Positions 8,485 through 17,559 of a stretch of DNA of 64,000 nt are shown piece after piece (position 1 is the stretch's first letter; every line of letters begins with the position of its first letter). The notes beneath the pieces were generated by a model. That model searched no databases. It had not been told where the DNA came from and worked only from the letters and a program-made list of their open reading frames with translations. Both the position numbers and the translations under genes were made by a program. The stretch is from Rhodospirillaceae bacterium. Its GTDB lineage: Bacteria; Pseudomonadota; Alphaproteobacteria; MPNO01; UBA2964. The stretch lies in NCBI GenBank assembly GCA_018660305.1, contig JABJKO010000002.1:29714-93713 (forward strand). The letters are read 5' to 3'.

Positions 8485-9477
8485 CTATTCAAGAAGCGTT
8501 TTGCGCAGTTGCTTAAACATGTCGGCGGGAATCTTTTTCTTGGCTGCTTCCCAGGTCACATTATAGACCGTGTCTGTGAAGGCAGCGGCTTCCGCGCCCT
8601 TGAGCGTGATCAGTTTGACGCCGGCATTCGCCAGTTTCTTGGTGTCTTCCGCACCGATCTTACCGTAGTGGGGTACACTGTCTCTCTCGAACTTGATGCC
8701 CGCCTGTTTCATGGCGTTTTGCTGTTTGTTGGTCAGCTTGTTAAAGACGTCGAGATTGACGATGACCAGAGAAGACGTCCGCCAGAAACCAGGTCCGACC
8801 CGGTATTTGACAAACTCGTGCCAGCCGTAACGGAAGATGTTTCCTTCCGGCCAGGCCAGTCCTCTGACCAGCTTACGCTGCAGTGACGTATAGACATCGC
8901 CCGGTGAAATATTGATCGGACGGGCGCCCATCGCCTTCATGAACGGATGATAGAGGGCCGTTGAGCGCATGGTATAGCCACTCAGATCGAGACCGGTCTT
9001 GGTGTTGGTCCGCGGCTTGTCCACCAGATAGACGTGGAACTTGGTCACGCCTTTCATCGGATGGGCGATGATCTGCGCGTTGAGATTTTCCTTCCAGCAC
9101 TTCTCAAGGACTTCCCAACCGCCATTGGAGCGGATCGTGTCCATGTTGTTTTTGGCCAGGGCCACCACCCGTGCACAGGGGACGAGGCCTGAATAATAGC
9201 CGCTGGGACCGAAATGCATGTCGATGACGCCGCGCTTCAGGGCTGCGCCCTGCTTGCGGTTGGGGATGACTTCCGGACCGCCCTTGTAGTTGAGGGAAAT
9301 ACCATTATCCGCCTTATGAACGGGGTCATGATATAGGTCCATATAAGTCGTGGTCTGTTTGTCCGTCCTGACAAGACTTGTCGCGACGCTGAGCGTCGCC
9401 GCATGCGCGGTTGAAACAATAAACGCAGCGGCTGTCATGCCCACGAGGGCTGCTGCTAATGTCTTTTTACGTGGCAT
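8485..9477 (-). CDS. TRAP transporter solute-binding protein, DctP family
   Basis: 330 residues from the ATG at 9477, with a strong AGGGAGGT ribosome site eight bases ahead; the open frame upstream has no RBS. The N-terminus MPRKKTL plus a hydrophobic segment ending STAHA-A is a signal peptide, so the protein is periplasmic. The DctP fold is indicated by the arrangement around 'GVIDMHFGPSGYYSG', 'DLSGYTMRSTALY' and the C-terminal helices. It would bind an organic acid-like ligand. It is encoded opposite to two dctQM modules and is the only DctP in the window, so it may serve both. Confidence 0.82.
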   Translation of the reverse strand: MPRKKTLAAALVGMTAAAFIVSTAHAATLSVATSLVRTDKQTTTYMDLYHDPVHKADNGISLNYKGGPEVIPNRKQGAALKRGVIDMHFGPSGYYSGLVPCARVVALAKNNMDTIRSNGGWEVLEKCWKENLNAQIIAHPMKGVTKFHVYLVDKPRTNTKTGLDLSGYTMRSTALYHPFMKAMGARPINISPGDVYTSLQRKLVRGLAWPEGNIFRYGWHEFVKYRVGPGFWRTSSLVIVNLDVFNKLTNKQQNAMKQAGIKFERDSVPHYGKIGAEDTKKLANAGVKLITLKGAEAAAFTDTVYNVTWEAAKKKIPADMFKQLRKTLLE

Positions 9478-10145
9478 TGGATAGTACCTCCCTTTTGCCC
9501 GTTTTAACGATCGACTTAATGTGGCTAATCCAGTCATTGATGCGCCATTCAGTCATGAAATTCGCAAAACAATAAAGTCGTTTCCACGAATTACGGTAAC
9601 GATGACATTACGGCACGAACTTCGCAATGCAAAGTGGCCGAAATGCGGCAATTTTTGGGCCGTTGGGTGTGAAATCCTCTTTTAGCTGATGGTTTACCCG
9701 AGGAACAGTACGCTTTAGGCAGCGGTCATCGGCGCGCTTTAAATAGTTCCGCGGTTCAGAAGACGCCGCGCACTTCTTCGCCGATCGCTGGCGATAAGGG
9801 CACAATACCGATAGTCAACGGCTTTCCCAGGCTGCATGAACGGTTGTTCCTGTGAAATTTTGAATGTTGGGCGGTACGGCGGTCTGCATCCATAGACCGG
9901 TGTGAACGATGGTTGGCGCGTGGCTCGGGATTGTGATAGGAACGTCATAGCGCCAAATTAAGGCGCATAAAAAATGAGAAAAACCCGGGCCATCCAGAAA
10001 TAGGCTTCGGGACACTTCAGGGGGATGAAAGTCAATTTCGGCTTTGTTTTCTTTTTCACAGGACTCCGAAATGCGAGTGGCATGTCCGGCCGGGTACGCA
10101 CCTTAAGGGGTGACCGGCAGGGCTGGGCAGAAAGGACGTTGGACG
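9478..10145. other. 668-bp divergent intergenic region, no gene seen
   Basis: This gap separates the dctP-like gene from the first dctQ. Short open frames occur on the minus strand (for example 9608-9805), but they lack ribosome sites, bias or recognisable products. Promoters for both directions and operator sites for a regulator are expected here; I could not identify a convincing one by eye. The GC content is lower than in the flanking genes. Confidence 0.5.
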
Positions 10146-10658
10146 GTGAGTGTACTCGTTAAATTATATAATCATTTGCTTCATGGCATGGCCATCGGCG
10201 CCGGCATTGCAATTTCTACGGCCACGGCGTTAATTATCATCGACGTGCTGATGCGCATTTCAGGTCTCCAGCCTCTGCTTTTCGTGCTGACGGTTGTCGA
10301 ATATATCCTGCTCTATTTCACCATGCTGGCAGCCCCTTATTTGCTGCGCATCAAAGGGCATGTGTTTATCGATGCCGTAACCCAGTTTATGCCGCCTGCC
10401 GTCAAGAAGGTCATCGCCAAGGCCGTCTATCTGGCGTGCTTCATCGCCTGCTGCATCTACGGTTACCAGCTGGTCAATTTGTTGGTTGAGGCCATTCAAT
10501 CCGGTGAAATCGATATGCGGAGCATGGAAATCCCGGCCTGGATCCTGTTTGTGCCCATGCCGCTTTGTTTCTTTATGTGCGCGGTGGAGTTCGTCCGCTA
10601 TCTGATCGGTATCGATGACATGTACTCCCAGGATCTTATCGAAAGGGAGAATGTCTGA
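10146..10658 (+). CDS. TRAP transporter small permease, DctQ family (copy 1)
   Basis: 170 residues from a GTG at 10146, chosen because AAAGGA lies nine bases ahead and because the product then matches the second copy (12033-12545) in length and N-terminus. Four membrane helices are visible. The 'YLLRIKGHVFIDAV' segment in the loop before helix 3 is typical of DctQ. It stabilises the large permease DctM and helps the binding protein dock. The stop overlaps the dctM start (TGATG). Confidence 0.85.
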   Translation: MSVLVKLYNHLLHGMAIGAGIAISTATALIIIDVLMRISGLQPLLFVLTVVEYILLYFTMLAAPYLLRIKGHVFIDAVTQFMPPAVKKVIAKAVYLACFIACCIYGYQLVNLLVEAIQSGEIDMRSMEIPAWILFVPMPLCFFMCAVEFVRYLIGIDDMYSQDLIERENV

Positions 10659-11968
10659 TGGAATGGTATTGGGCTCTTTGCACCCTCATCGGGATGGTGA
10701 TTTTCTTCATGGCGATGGGCGTGCCCGTCGCGTTCACCTTCATTCTGACCAACATCATCGGCGTCTTGATTTTCTATGGCACCGTGACCGGCTGGACGCA
10801 GATCGCCGATAATTCGACCCAGCTGATCACCCGCTTCACTCTGGGGCCGGTGCCTATCTTCATTATGATGGGCGCGTTGTTTTTTCACACGGGGTTGGCA
10901 ATCAGAGTGTTTGACGGGCTCGACGTGCTGTTCGGCAAATTGCCGGGCCGCCTCTGTTTTCTGACCGTCGCCGGTGGTGCCATGTTCTCCACTCTCACCG
11001 GATCCAGCATGGCCAATACGGCGATGCTGGGCTCCCTGATGGTGCCGGAAATGAAGAAGCGGGGTTATAACTCGCGCATGTCCATGGGGCCGATCCTCGG
11101 CACCGGTGGTCTCGCCATGATCATCCCGCCCTCGGCCCTTGGCGTGTTGCTGGCATCGGTGGCCAATATCGATGTGGGCCGTCTTTTGGTTGCCGGATTT
11201 TTACCGGGATTTGTTCTCGCCGGTCTCTATGCCATCATGATTTTCGGACAGCTCAAGCTCAATCCGGAATCAGCCCCCGCCTATGAAGTCGAAATGCCGC
11301 CCTGGAGCGAGCGCATCAAGATCATCTGCGTCAACATTCTGCCCATGAGTCTTGTCGTTTTCATGGTCATTGGCTTTATCATTTTGGGCTGGGCAACACC
11401 GACCGAGGCCGCGGCCTTTGGCGTCTTTGGGGTGTTTATCCTCGCGGTCTTGTTCCGCGCCCTGACTTTCAAGGCGATCTATACCGCCGTGGAGGCGACA
11501 GTGAAGGTCGGCGCCATGGTGTTCTTTATCATCATGAGCTCCACGGTCTTCAGTCAGCTTCTGGCGTTTTCCGGTGCCAGCGCCGGGCTTTTAAAGTGGG
11601 CCGCCAGCTTCGACGTGTCCAAATATACAGTTCTGCTGCTCATGTTTGTCATTTTGATCGCGCTCGGTATGTTCATGGATGCGACATCCATGATGCTGAT
11701 TACCGTGCCGATCTTTTTTCCGCTGGCGGAAGCGCTCGGATTCGACCTGATCTGGTTCGGGCTGTTCGTCCTGATGACATTCGAGATGGCGGGGACAACG
11801 CCACCCTTTGGCTTATTACTCTACGTAATGTTAGGGGTGGCGCCCAAGGGAACCACGCTCTACCAGGTGGCCTCCGCGGCCTTTCCGTTCCTGGTGTGCG
11901 ATGCGATCCTGATCTTGATGCTGATCCAATGGCCAGCCATAGCACTTTATCTGCCGAGCCTGATGTAA
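10658..11968 (+). CDS. TRAP transporter large permease, DctM family (copy 1)
   Basis: 436 residues, about twelve membrane helices, the usual DctM length. 'STLTGSSMANTAMLGSLMVPEM' and 'GGLAMIIPPSALGVLL' are the conserved DctM signature regions. Uses the sodium or proton gradient to import the ligand delivered by the DctP protein. It is translationally coupled to the preceding dctQ. By ungapped comparison it is about 85% identical to the second copy at 12549-13865 (roughly 64 differences in 436 positions, counted by hand). Confidence 0.93.
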   Translation: MEWYWALCTLIGMVIFFMAMGVPVAFTFILTNIIGVLIFYGTVTGWTQIADNSTQLITRFTLGPVPIFIMMGALFFHTGLAIRVFDGLDVLFGKLPGRLCFLTVAGGAMFSTLTGSSMANTAMLGSLMVPEMKKRGYNSRMSMGPILGTGGLAMIIPPSALGVLLASVANIDVGRLLVAGFLPGFVLAGLYAIMIFGQLKLNPESAPAYEVEMPPWSERIKIICVNILPMSLVVFMVIGFIILGWATPTEAAAFGVFGVFILAVLFRALTFKAIYTAVEATVKVGAMVFFIIMSSTVFSQLLAFSGASAGLLKWAASFDVSKYTVLLLMFVILIALGMFMDATSMMLITVPIFFPLAEALGFDLIWFGLFVLMTFEMAGTTPPFGLLLYVMLGVAPKGTTLYQVASAAFPFLVCDAILILMLIQWPAIALYLPSLM

Positions 11969-12032
11969 CGCAAACTTCCGGCAAAGAGGAATACAGCTGT
12001 TCAGACAATTGCTGTATTGAGAGGGGTAAACG

Positions 12033-12545
12033 ATGAGTGCAGTGGTGCGGGGGTATAATTTTATCCTCAACGGGATGGCGGTGATCGCCGGCATTCTGAT
12101 TTTCGCCAGCTTTGTCATGATCGTGGTCGATGTGACCATGCGGATTACGGGGCTCAAGCCCCCGTCCTTCACCATCGCCGTGGTCGAATACATCCTGCTG
12201 TGGTTTGCCATGCTGGCGGCGCCCTGGCTGTTGCGGATCAAGGGACACGTTTTTATCGATGCGGTGAAGCAGTTTCTGCCCGGGGCCGTCCAGAAGGTCA
12301 TCGCGAAACTGGTCTATTCGATCTGTATCGTTTCCTCTTCGATCTATTGCTACCACGCATCTGGTCTGGTGTATGTCACCTGGACAAAGGAGATGATCGA
12401 TGTGCGAAGCATCGACATGCCGCAATGGATCCTGTTCGGGCCCATGCCAGTTTGCTTCTTTTTCCTGACCATAGAATTCATCCGATATCTGATTGGTATT
12501 GACGATATGTACAGCCAATCCCTCGCTGAGCGCGAAGGGGTCTGA
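12033..12545 (+). CDS. TRAP transporter small permease, DctQ family (copy 2)
   Basis: 170 residues starting MSAVVRGYNFILNGM, preceded by GAGAGGGG. Same length and topology as the copy at 10146, with the same 'WLLRIKGHVFIDAVKQFLPG' loop, but more divergent than the DctM pair. Encoded 64 bp after the first dctM. The arrangement implies duplication of a whole dctQM unit. Confidence 0.9.
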   Translation: MSAVVRGYNFILNGMAVIAGILIFASFVMIVVDVTMRITGLKPPSFTIAVVEYILLWFAMLAAPWLLRIKGHVFIDAVKQFLPGAVQKVIAKLVYSICIVSSSIYCYHASGLVYVTWTKEMIDVRSIDMPQWILFGPMPVCFFFLTIEFIRYLIGIDDMYSQSLAEREGV

Positions 12546-12548
12546 TCC

Positions 12549-13865
12549 ATGGATATGGAATGGTATTGGGCGCTCTTCACCCTGATCGGCATGGTCATGT
12601 TCTTCATGGCGATGGGTGTGCCTGTCGCCCTGACATTTATCACCACGAACATCATCGGCGTGCTTTTTTTCATGGGCAGCACGGAAGGCTGGACCCAGAT
12701 CGTCGATAATTCCACGTCGTTAATTACCCGATTTACCCTGGGGCCGGTGCCCATGTTCATCATGATGGGGGCGCTGTTCTTCCATACCGGGCTCGCCATC
12801 AAGGTGTTTGACGGGCTCGATGTGCTGTTTGGCAGGCTCCGGGGGCGGCTATGCTATCTGACGGTCGCAGGCGGCGCCGTTTTCTCCACCCTGACCGGCT
12901 CGAGCATGGCCAATACCGCCATGCTTGGCGCCCTGATGGTGCCCGAGATGCAGCGCCGCGGTTATAACCAGCGCATGTCCATGGGGCCCATTTTGGGAAC
13001 CGGCGGGTTGGCCATGATTATTCCACCCTCGGCGCTCGGCGTGTTGCTGGCGTCGGTCGCCAATATCGATGTGGGGCGCCTGCTGGTCGCCGGATTTCTC
13101 CCGGGATTTGTCCTGGCCGGGCTGTATGCGGCGTTGATCTACCTGCAAATCCGGTTCCGTCCTGAATCTGCCCCCGCTTACGAAGTTGAGATGCCATCCA
13201 TATTCGAGAGGGTGAAGATCGTTTGCACCAATATCGTGCCCATGAGCCTGGTGGTGTTCATGGTTGTGGGTTTTATTATTCTCGGCTGGGCGACACCAAC
13301 CGAGGCTGCGGCGTTCGGCGTGCTTGGCGTGATTATCCTGGCGGTATTATTCCGATCCATGACGTTTTCGGCCCTTCGTGCTGCCGTGGAAGCGACCGTC
13401 AAGGTCGCCGCCATGGTGTTTTTCATCATCATGAGCTCCACCGTCTTTAGCCAGCTCCTCGCTTTTTCCGGTGCCAGCGCGGGATTGCTCGAATGGGCAA
13501 CGGGGTTCGAACTTTCCAAATACTGGGTCCTGCTGGTGATGTTCTTTGTGCTCATCGCCCTTGGCATGTTCATGGATGCGGTATCGATGATGCTGATTAC
13601 CGTGCCAATTTTCTTCCCGCTGGCACAGCAGCTCGGTTTCGATCTCGTCTGGTTCGGGCTTTTCGTGCTGATGACCTTCGAGATGGCCGGCACGACACCG
13701 CCCTTCGGCCTTTTGCTCTACGTAATGCTGGGGGTAGCGCCTAAAGGAACGACCCTGTTCCAGGTGGCGAGCGCCGCTTTTCCGTTTCTGGTATGCGACG
13801 CGATCCTGATCATCATGCTGATTTTCTGGCCCGGCATCGCCCTCTGGCTTCCCAGCCTGATGTAG
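12549..13865 (+). CDS. TRAP transporter large permease, DctM family (copy 2)
   Basis: 438 residues from the ATG at 12549, or 436 from the in-frame ATG at 12555, which aligns exactly with copy 1. Same signature regions as copy 1. Differences are concentrated in loops (around residues 35-50 and 195-220) and in membrane segments that might line the pathway, so the two copies could differ in substrate preference or simply in dosage. No second DctP gene follows. Confidence 0.93.
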   Translation: MDMEWYWALFTLIGMVMFFMAMGVPVALTFITTNIIGVLFFMGSTEGWTQIVDNSTSLITRFTLGPVPMFIMMGALFFHTGLAIKVFDGLDVLFGRLRGRLCYLTVAGGAVFSTLTGSSMANTAMLGALMVPEMQRRGYNQRMSMGPILGTGGLAMIIPPSALGVLLASVANIDVGRLLVAGFLPGFVLAGLYAALIYLQIRFRPESAPAYEVEMPSIFERVKIVCTNIVPMSLVVFMVVGFIILGWATPTEAAAFGVLGVIILAVLFRSMTFSALRAAVEATVKVAAMVFFIIMSSTVFSQLLAFSGASAGLLEWATGFELSKYWVLLVMFFVLIALGMFMDAVSMMLITVPIFFPLAQQLGFDLVWFGLFVLMTFEMAGTTPPFGLLLYVMLGVAPKGTTLFQVASAAFPFLVCDAILIIMLIFWPGIALWLPSLM

Positions 13866-14138
13866 CTTTCCCCCGCCCCGCTCACGCGGTGTACACGCAA
13901 CATTGATGCCAATTTACTGGAGGGTTTAGCCTCCTGCTTCCATAACGGACCTGCAGGTTACCGCCTGGTACGGTCGTCATGCATTCCGGTTGCGTTGCGC
14001 GAGCAGCGGGAAGACGACCGTATTGACCAGCCCCTCACAGGTGGATGATCTGGAACTAGCGGGTCCCGGCCGATCAGGGTCTGGATCCGCCCTTCTCTTC
14101 GCATCAGAGGATTAGTATGTGCGTTTGGAGGGAGGAGA

Positions 14139-14753
14139 GTGATCATCAGGTTTTCCGCACTCGTTGCTTTCCTGCTTGTTTTTGCCGGACCCTTGGGTGC
14201 CGGTGCTCAGGGTGCCGAAACGCAGTCTCATATGGTGATTGCCGACCCCGCGGCGCTGAGCGGCACGCGGGCGGAAAGCGTCTATCAGTCTATCCGCTGG
14301 ACCATGCGTGGGCATTATCTCGACTCCGGCGACCCGGTGACAGGGGCATATCAGACCTGGCCGCGGTACAACAAAGTGCCCTACCGATCGTCGCTGCATG
14401 GTGAGATTTTCGTCAACAATTACGCCAATCCTCTTGCGCGTCATTACGGAAAATTCGAGAAGCTTGGCCGCCTGCCGGAGGGTGCCATCGTCATCAAAGA
14501 CAGTTTTACGGTCACCGAACGCGGCGAGGTCATGACCGGACCGCTGTTTCTGATGGAAAAGAAGGAGCCCGGATTTAATGTGACCTCCAACGATTGGCTG
14601 TTCATGACCATAGCGGCGGACGGCACCGTTGAGGGCATGACCAAGGGAAAGGGGGCAAAAAAAGTCCAGTTCTGCGCGACTTGCCATAACAAGGCGCCGG
14701 GCGGGCACGACAATCTCTATTTTTTGCCCGAAGAGATCAGGCAACGGAATTAA
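14139..14753 (+). CDS. cytochrome P460-like c-type haem protein, exported
   Basis: 204 residues from a GTG at 14139; a GGAGGGAGG run just upstream is a strong ribosome site and favours this start. A signal peptide (MIIRFSALVAFLLVFAG...) directs it to the periplasm. The segment from about residue 90 ('VNNYANPLARHYGKFEKLGRLPEG') through the C-terminal haem c motif CATCH has the pattern of the cytochrome P460 family, whose best known member oxidises hydroxylamine, though many relatives have no known role. The lysine that cross-links the haem in true P460 cannot be assigned by eye. It stands alone after the TRAP genes; no amo/hao genes are seen. Confidence 0.72.
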   Translation: MIIRFSALVAFLLVFAGPLGAGAQGAETQSHMVIADPAALSGTRAESVYQSIRWTMRGHYLDSGDPVTGAYQTWPRYNKVPYRSSLHGEIFVNNYANPLARHYGKFEKLGRLPEGAIVIKDSFTVTERGEVMTGPLFLMEKKEPGFNVTSNDWLFMTIAADGTVEGMTKGKGAKKVQFCATCHNKAPGGHDNLYFLPEEIRQRN

Positions 14754-14807
14754 AGACTGTTAGCCGTGTCAGTGAGGTAGAGGGAGCATCAGAAAAGCGG
14801 AAACCCC

Positions 14808-15464
14808 ATGTCAGAGACCGCCATTCACAATCTTTTTTCGACACCGGTCTGGGTGATCGATCTTGAGCCCTCCGCCTATGAAAAGCTGAATGCCGACATT
14901 CTGCGCAATCTGGACGAGATGATGGAGGAGCGGCCATCGGTCCCGGTCGGCGGCACACTGCAGACCGACAACGATCTTCATACGTTCGACGAATTTTCCG
15001 ATCTGACGGACCGTATTCTTGAAGGCACGGAAGCGGTGCTCAAGTTTCTTCAAATCGATTATAAAAATTTCGAGATCACCGGTTGCTGGGCCAACATAAA
15101 CCCGGTTGGCGGGATGAACACACCCCATACCCACCCGAATAATTATTTGTCCGGCGTGTATTACGTCCAGACCATGGGGGAGGCGGACGGTATCTTTTTC
15201 AGCGATCCCCGGCCGCAGGCCACCGTCGTCCGCCCGACCGTCAAGCAGGAGACCATGTACACCGGAAACGAAGTGACCATGGACGTCAAGGAAGGGCGCT
15301 TGATCCTTTTTCCCGCCTGGCTGAGCCACGGCGTACGACCCAACCGGGGCAACAGGGACCGCATCAGCGTCAGCTTTAACGTCATGTTTCCGGATTTCAC
15401 CGAGGAGATGAGCAAACCTCTCTGGTCGCCAACCGTCCGGCTGAAGTCGCGGGCAAAGATGTAG
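14808..15464 (+). CDS. 2-oxoglutarate/Fe(II)-dependent oxygenase superfamily protein (TIGR02466-like)
   Basis: 218 residues. The double-stranded beta-helix signature is visible: 'HTHPNNYLSGVYYVQ' (His107, His109), 'FFSDPR' and 'LFPAWLSHGVRPN' (His174) with the 2OG-binding Arg in 'NRDRISVSFN' (Arg185). This is the pattern of a small bacterial family of putative 2OG-Fe(II) hydroxylases with unknown substrate. It lies 54 bp downstream of the P460-like gene in the same direction and its stop is close to the convergent operon's end. Confidence 0.8.
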   Translation: MSETAIHNLFSTPVWVIDLEPSAYEKLNADILRNLDEMMEERPSVPVGGTLQTDNDLHTFDEFSDLTDRILEGTEAVLKFLQIDYKNFEITGCWANINPVGGMNTPHTHPNNYLSGVYYVQTMGEADGIFFSDPRPQATVVRPTVKQETMYTGNEVTMDVKEGRLILFPAWLSHGVRPNRGNRDRISVSFNVMFPDFTEEMSKPLWSPTVRLKSRAKM

Positions 15465-15470
15465 GTAGCG

Positions 15471-17540
15471 CTATCGTCCTTCGGCGCGCCACGCCAGCAT
15501 CAGGGCGCCGAGACCGATCAGCAGCACCAGCACGGCCGGCAGAAGAGGGGCTTCGCGCACGCTTTTGACCGAGAAATTGCGGTTGTTCATCACGCCCAGC
15601 CAGTTACTGCCGGACGTGACGCGGCCGCCGCGGACACGGCGCAGTTCAGGGGCGCTATCCGCCATCCAGGCAATGCCGCCGCCGGTAGCACGGGTGAGCG
15701 CGGCAAAATGGCTGGCCGTGGTTCGCATATCGGCGAATTCCAGAGGGTTAAGCCTGCCGACGGCCGCGAGCGCCGTGTGCTTCTGGTCCTTGATGCGATA
15801 GATGCCGGTCTCGCTCACCGGCACCAGGGCACGGGCCCGTCCCCCGATGCCGGCTTTCAGCGTGACACGAATCGTGGCGCCCGAGGGGGCGGTAAGCTCC
15901 ACCGGCGTTTCATCGGGTTCGACACTGCGGCGGGTAATGGAAAGCCGATCACCGGCCATCCGTGCCTGCAGGCTGTTTTCCTCAAGCTCTGGCTCCTTCA
16001 TGAGCCAGTGCGCGATGCGGCGCAGCAACTCGCCATGGGGGCCGCCGCCGCCATAGCCGCGCGCCCAGAGCCAGATGTGATCGCTGAGGAGTTGCGCGAC
16101 GCGGCCTTTCTGGACGCGATTGACCACCAGGATGGGTTTGCCGGCGCGGCCACTCATCAGCGAGAAGCCCTTTCGTTTGTCGACCGAGACCTGACGGAAC
16201 CAGCGGCCCCAGCGCGGTAATTCCTCACCCACGCCGGCTCCCGGCAGATCGGCGGTTACCGTATGGCGCTGGCCGGTCTTGGTCAGTCGTGGCCGTAGCC
16301 CGCCGGTAAAGACCTGACCGTTGGGTTCCGCCGGCAGCACGCGGGCAAGCGGTGTCTGATAGAGCGATTCCGTACTGGCGAATTCCGGTCCCGCCGCTTC
16401 CAGAATGGCCCCGCCGTTTTCCACGTAACGGGCGATGTTGTCGATATAGATCGAAGGCAGGACGCCGCGCCGCCGGTAGCGATCGAAGATAATCAGGTCG
16501 AACTCATTGAGTTTGATCTCGAACAGCTCGCGGATCGGGAAGGCGATCAGAGACAGTTCACGCACCGGGGTCATGTCCTGCTTCTCAGGTGGCCGCAATA
16601 TGGTGAAATGAACCAGATCCACCGACGGGTCGGCCTTGAGCAGATTGCGCCAGACCCGCTCGCCGGGGTGCGGTTCTCCGGAGACCAGCAGCACGCGCAA
16701 CCGTTCCCGCACGCCATTGACCGATACCACCGCCCGGTTGTTGATGGCCGATAGCTCGCCGGCCGCCCCGGCGACCTCCATCTGCAGGATATTCGATCCT
16801 GCATGGTCGAGCGTGAGTTCAAAGGCATGATCGCGGCCCACCGGCACGGCAATGGTTTTTGGCGGACCGCCGTCCTTTATCAGCGTGACCGGCACCGATC
16901 CGCCATCATTGCGGGTATCCTCGACCCGGATCTTCAGGGTCACATCCTTGCCGACGATGCCGTATTTAGGCACATGTCGAATGACCAACCGGCGGTCGAA
17001 TTCGTCGCGCTGACCGGTCAGAATGACATGAACCGGGCCGCTGATGCTCTTTGCGGCGGCGTCGTTGGGAATGTCGTGCACCTGCCCGTCGGTGATGATG
17101 ATGGTGCCCGCCATGCGTTTACGCGGGATATCCGCCGTGCCCCGGGACAGCGCCTTGAACAGCCGGGTCCCGTCAACCGGTCCCGCTGCGCCGTCATCGG
17201 CGGCGCCGGCGCGAATGACGCGGACATCGAGATTGCGCATGCGCCCCGCTTCGGCTTCCACATGGGCGAGGGCTTGGGCGGTTATCTCGCGCCGCTTGCC
17301 CACATCCTGACTCAGCGATTGATCGACGATTACGGCGAGCACGTCGGTGCGCGCTTCGCGTTCTTCCTCCACCGCCACCGGATTTGCCAGCGCGAGCAAT
17401 AGGCCGGCGAGGGCCGCGCTACGCCAGCCAAGACCCCGAGCGCGCCGCATGGCGCCAAATCCCAGCAACAAAGCCGTTACAGCGGTCAGGACAGCCAGGA
17501 GAGGCCACGGGAATAGCGGCGAAAAATCGATGGTCAGCAT
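15471..17540 (-). CDS. large membrane protein with VWA-like and glutamine-amidotransferase-like region
   Basis: 689 residues. Two N-terminal membrane helices are followed by a domain opening 'DVLAVIVDQSLSQDVGKR', a degenerate von Willebrand A start with a MIDAS-like DxSxS, then beta-rich repeats, a class I glutamine-amidotransferase-like flavodoxin fold ('VLLVSGEPHPGERVWRN', 'DLIIFDRYRRRG') without an obvious catalytic Cys, and a C-terminal helix. This type is regularly encoded last in MoxR/DUF58/DUF4159 operons of alphaproteobacteria. Located in the inner membrane with the large part periplasmic. Function unknown; possibly cell-envelope maintenance. The start overlaps nothing and is 20 bp after the DUF4159 gene. 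Confidence 0.75.
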   Translation of the reverse strand: MLTIDFSPLFPWPLLAVLTAVTALLLGFGAMRRARGLGWRSAALAGLLLALANPVAVEEEREARTDVLAVIVDQSLSQDVGKRREITAQALAHVEAEAGRMRNLDVRVIRAGAADDGAAGPVDGTRLFKALSRGTADIPRKRMAGTIIITDGQVHDIPNDAAAKSISGPVHVILTGQRDEFDRRLVIRHVPKYGIVGKDVTLKIRVEDTRNDGGSVPVTLIKDGGPPKTIAVPVGRDHAFELTLDHAGSNILQMEVAGAAGELSAINNRAVVSVNGVRERLRVLLVSGEPHPGERVWRNLLKADPSVDLVHFTILRPPEKQDMTPVRELSLIAFPIRELFEIKLNEFDLIIFDRYRRRGVLPSIYIDNIARYVENGGAILEAAGPEFASTESLYQTPLARVLPAEPNGQVFTGGLRPRLTKTGQRHTVTADLPGAGVGEELPRWGRWFRQVSVDKRKGFSLMSGRAGKPILVVNRVQKGRVAQLLSDHIWLWARGYGGGGPHGELLRRIAHWLMKEPELEENSLQARMAGDRLSITRRSVEPDETPVELTAPSGATIRVTLKAGIGGRARALVPVSETGIYRIKDQKHTALAAVGRLNPLEFADMRTTASHFAALTRATGGGIAWMADSAPELRRVRGGRVTSGSNWLGVMNNRNFSVKSVREAPLLPAVLVLLIGLGALMLAWRAEGR

Positions 17541-17559
17541 GATGCCGTGTCTATCATGC

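Noticed and set aside
9500..9520. CtrA-like TTAA...TTAA near the dctP start
   Set aside because: The spacing is eight bases, not seven.
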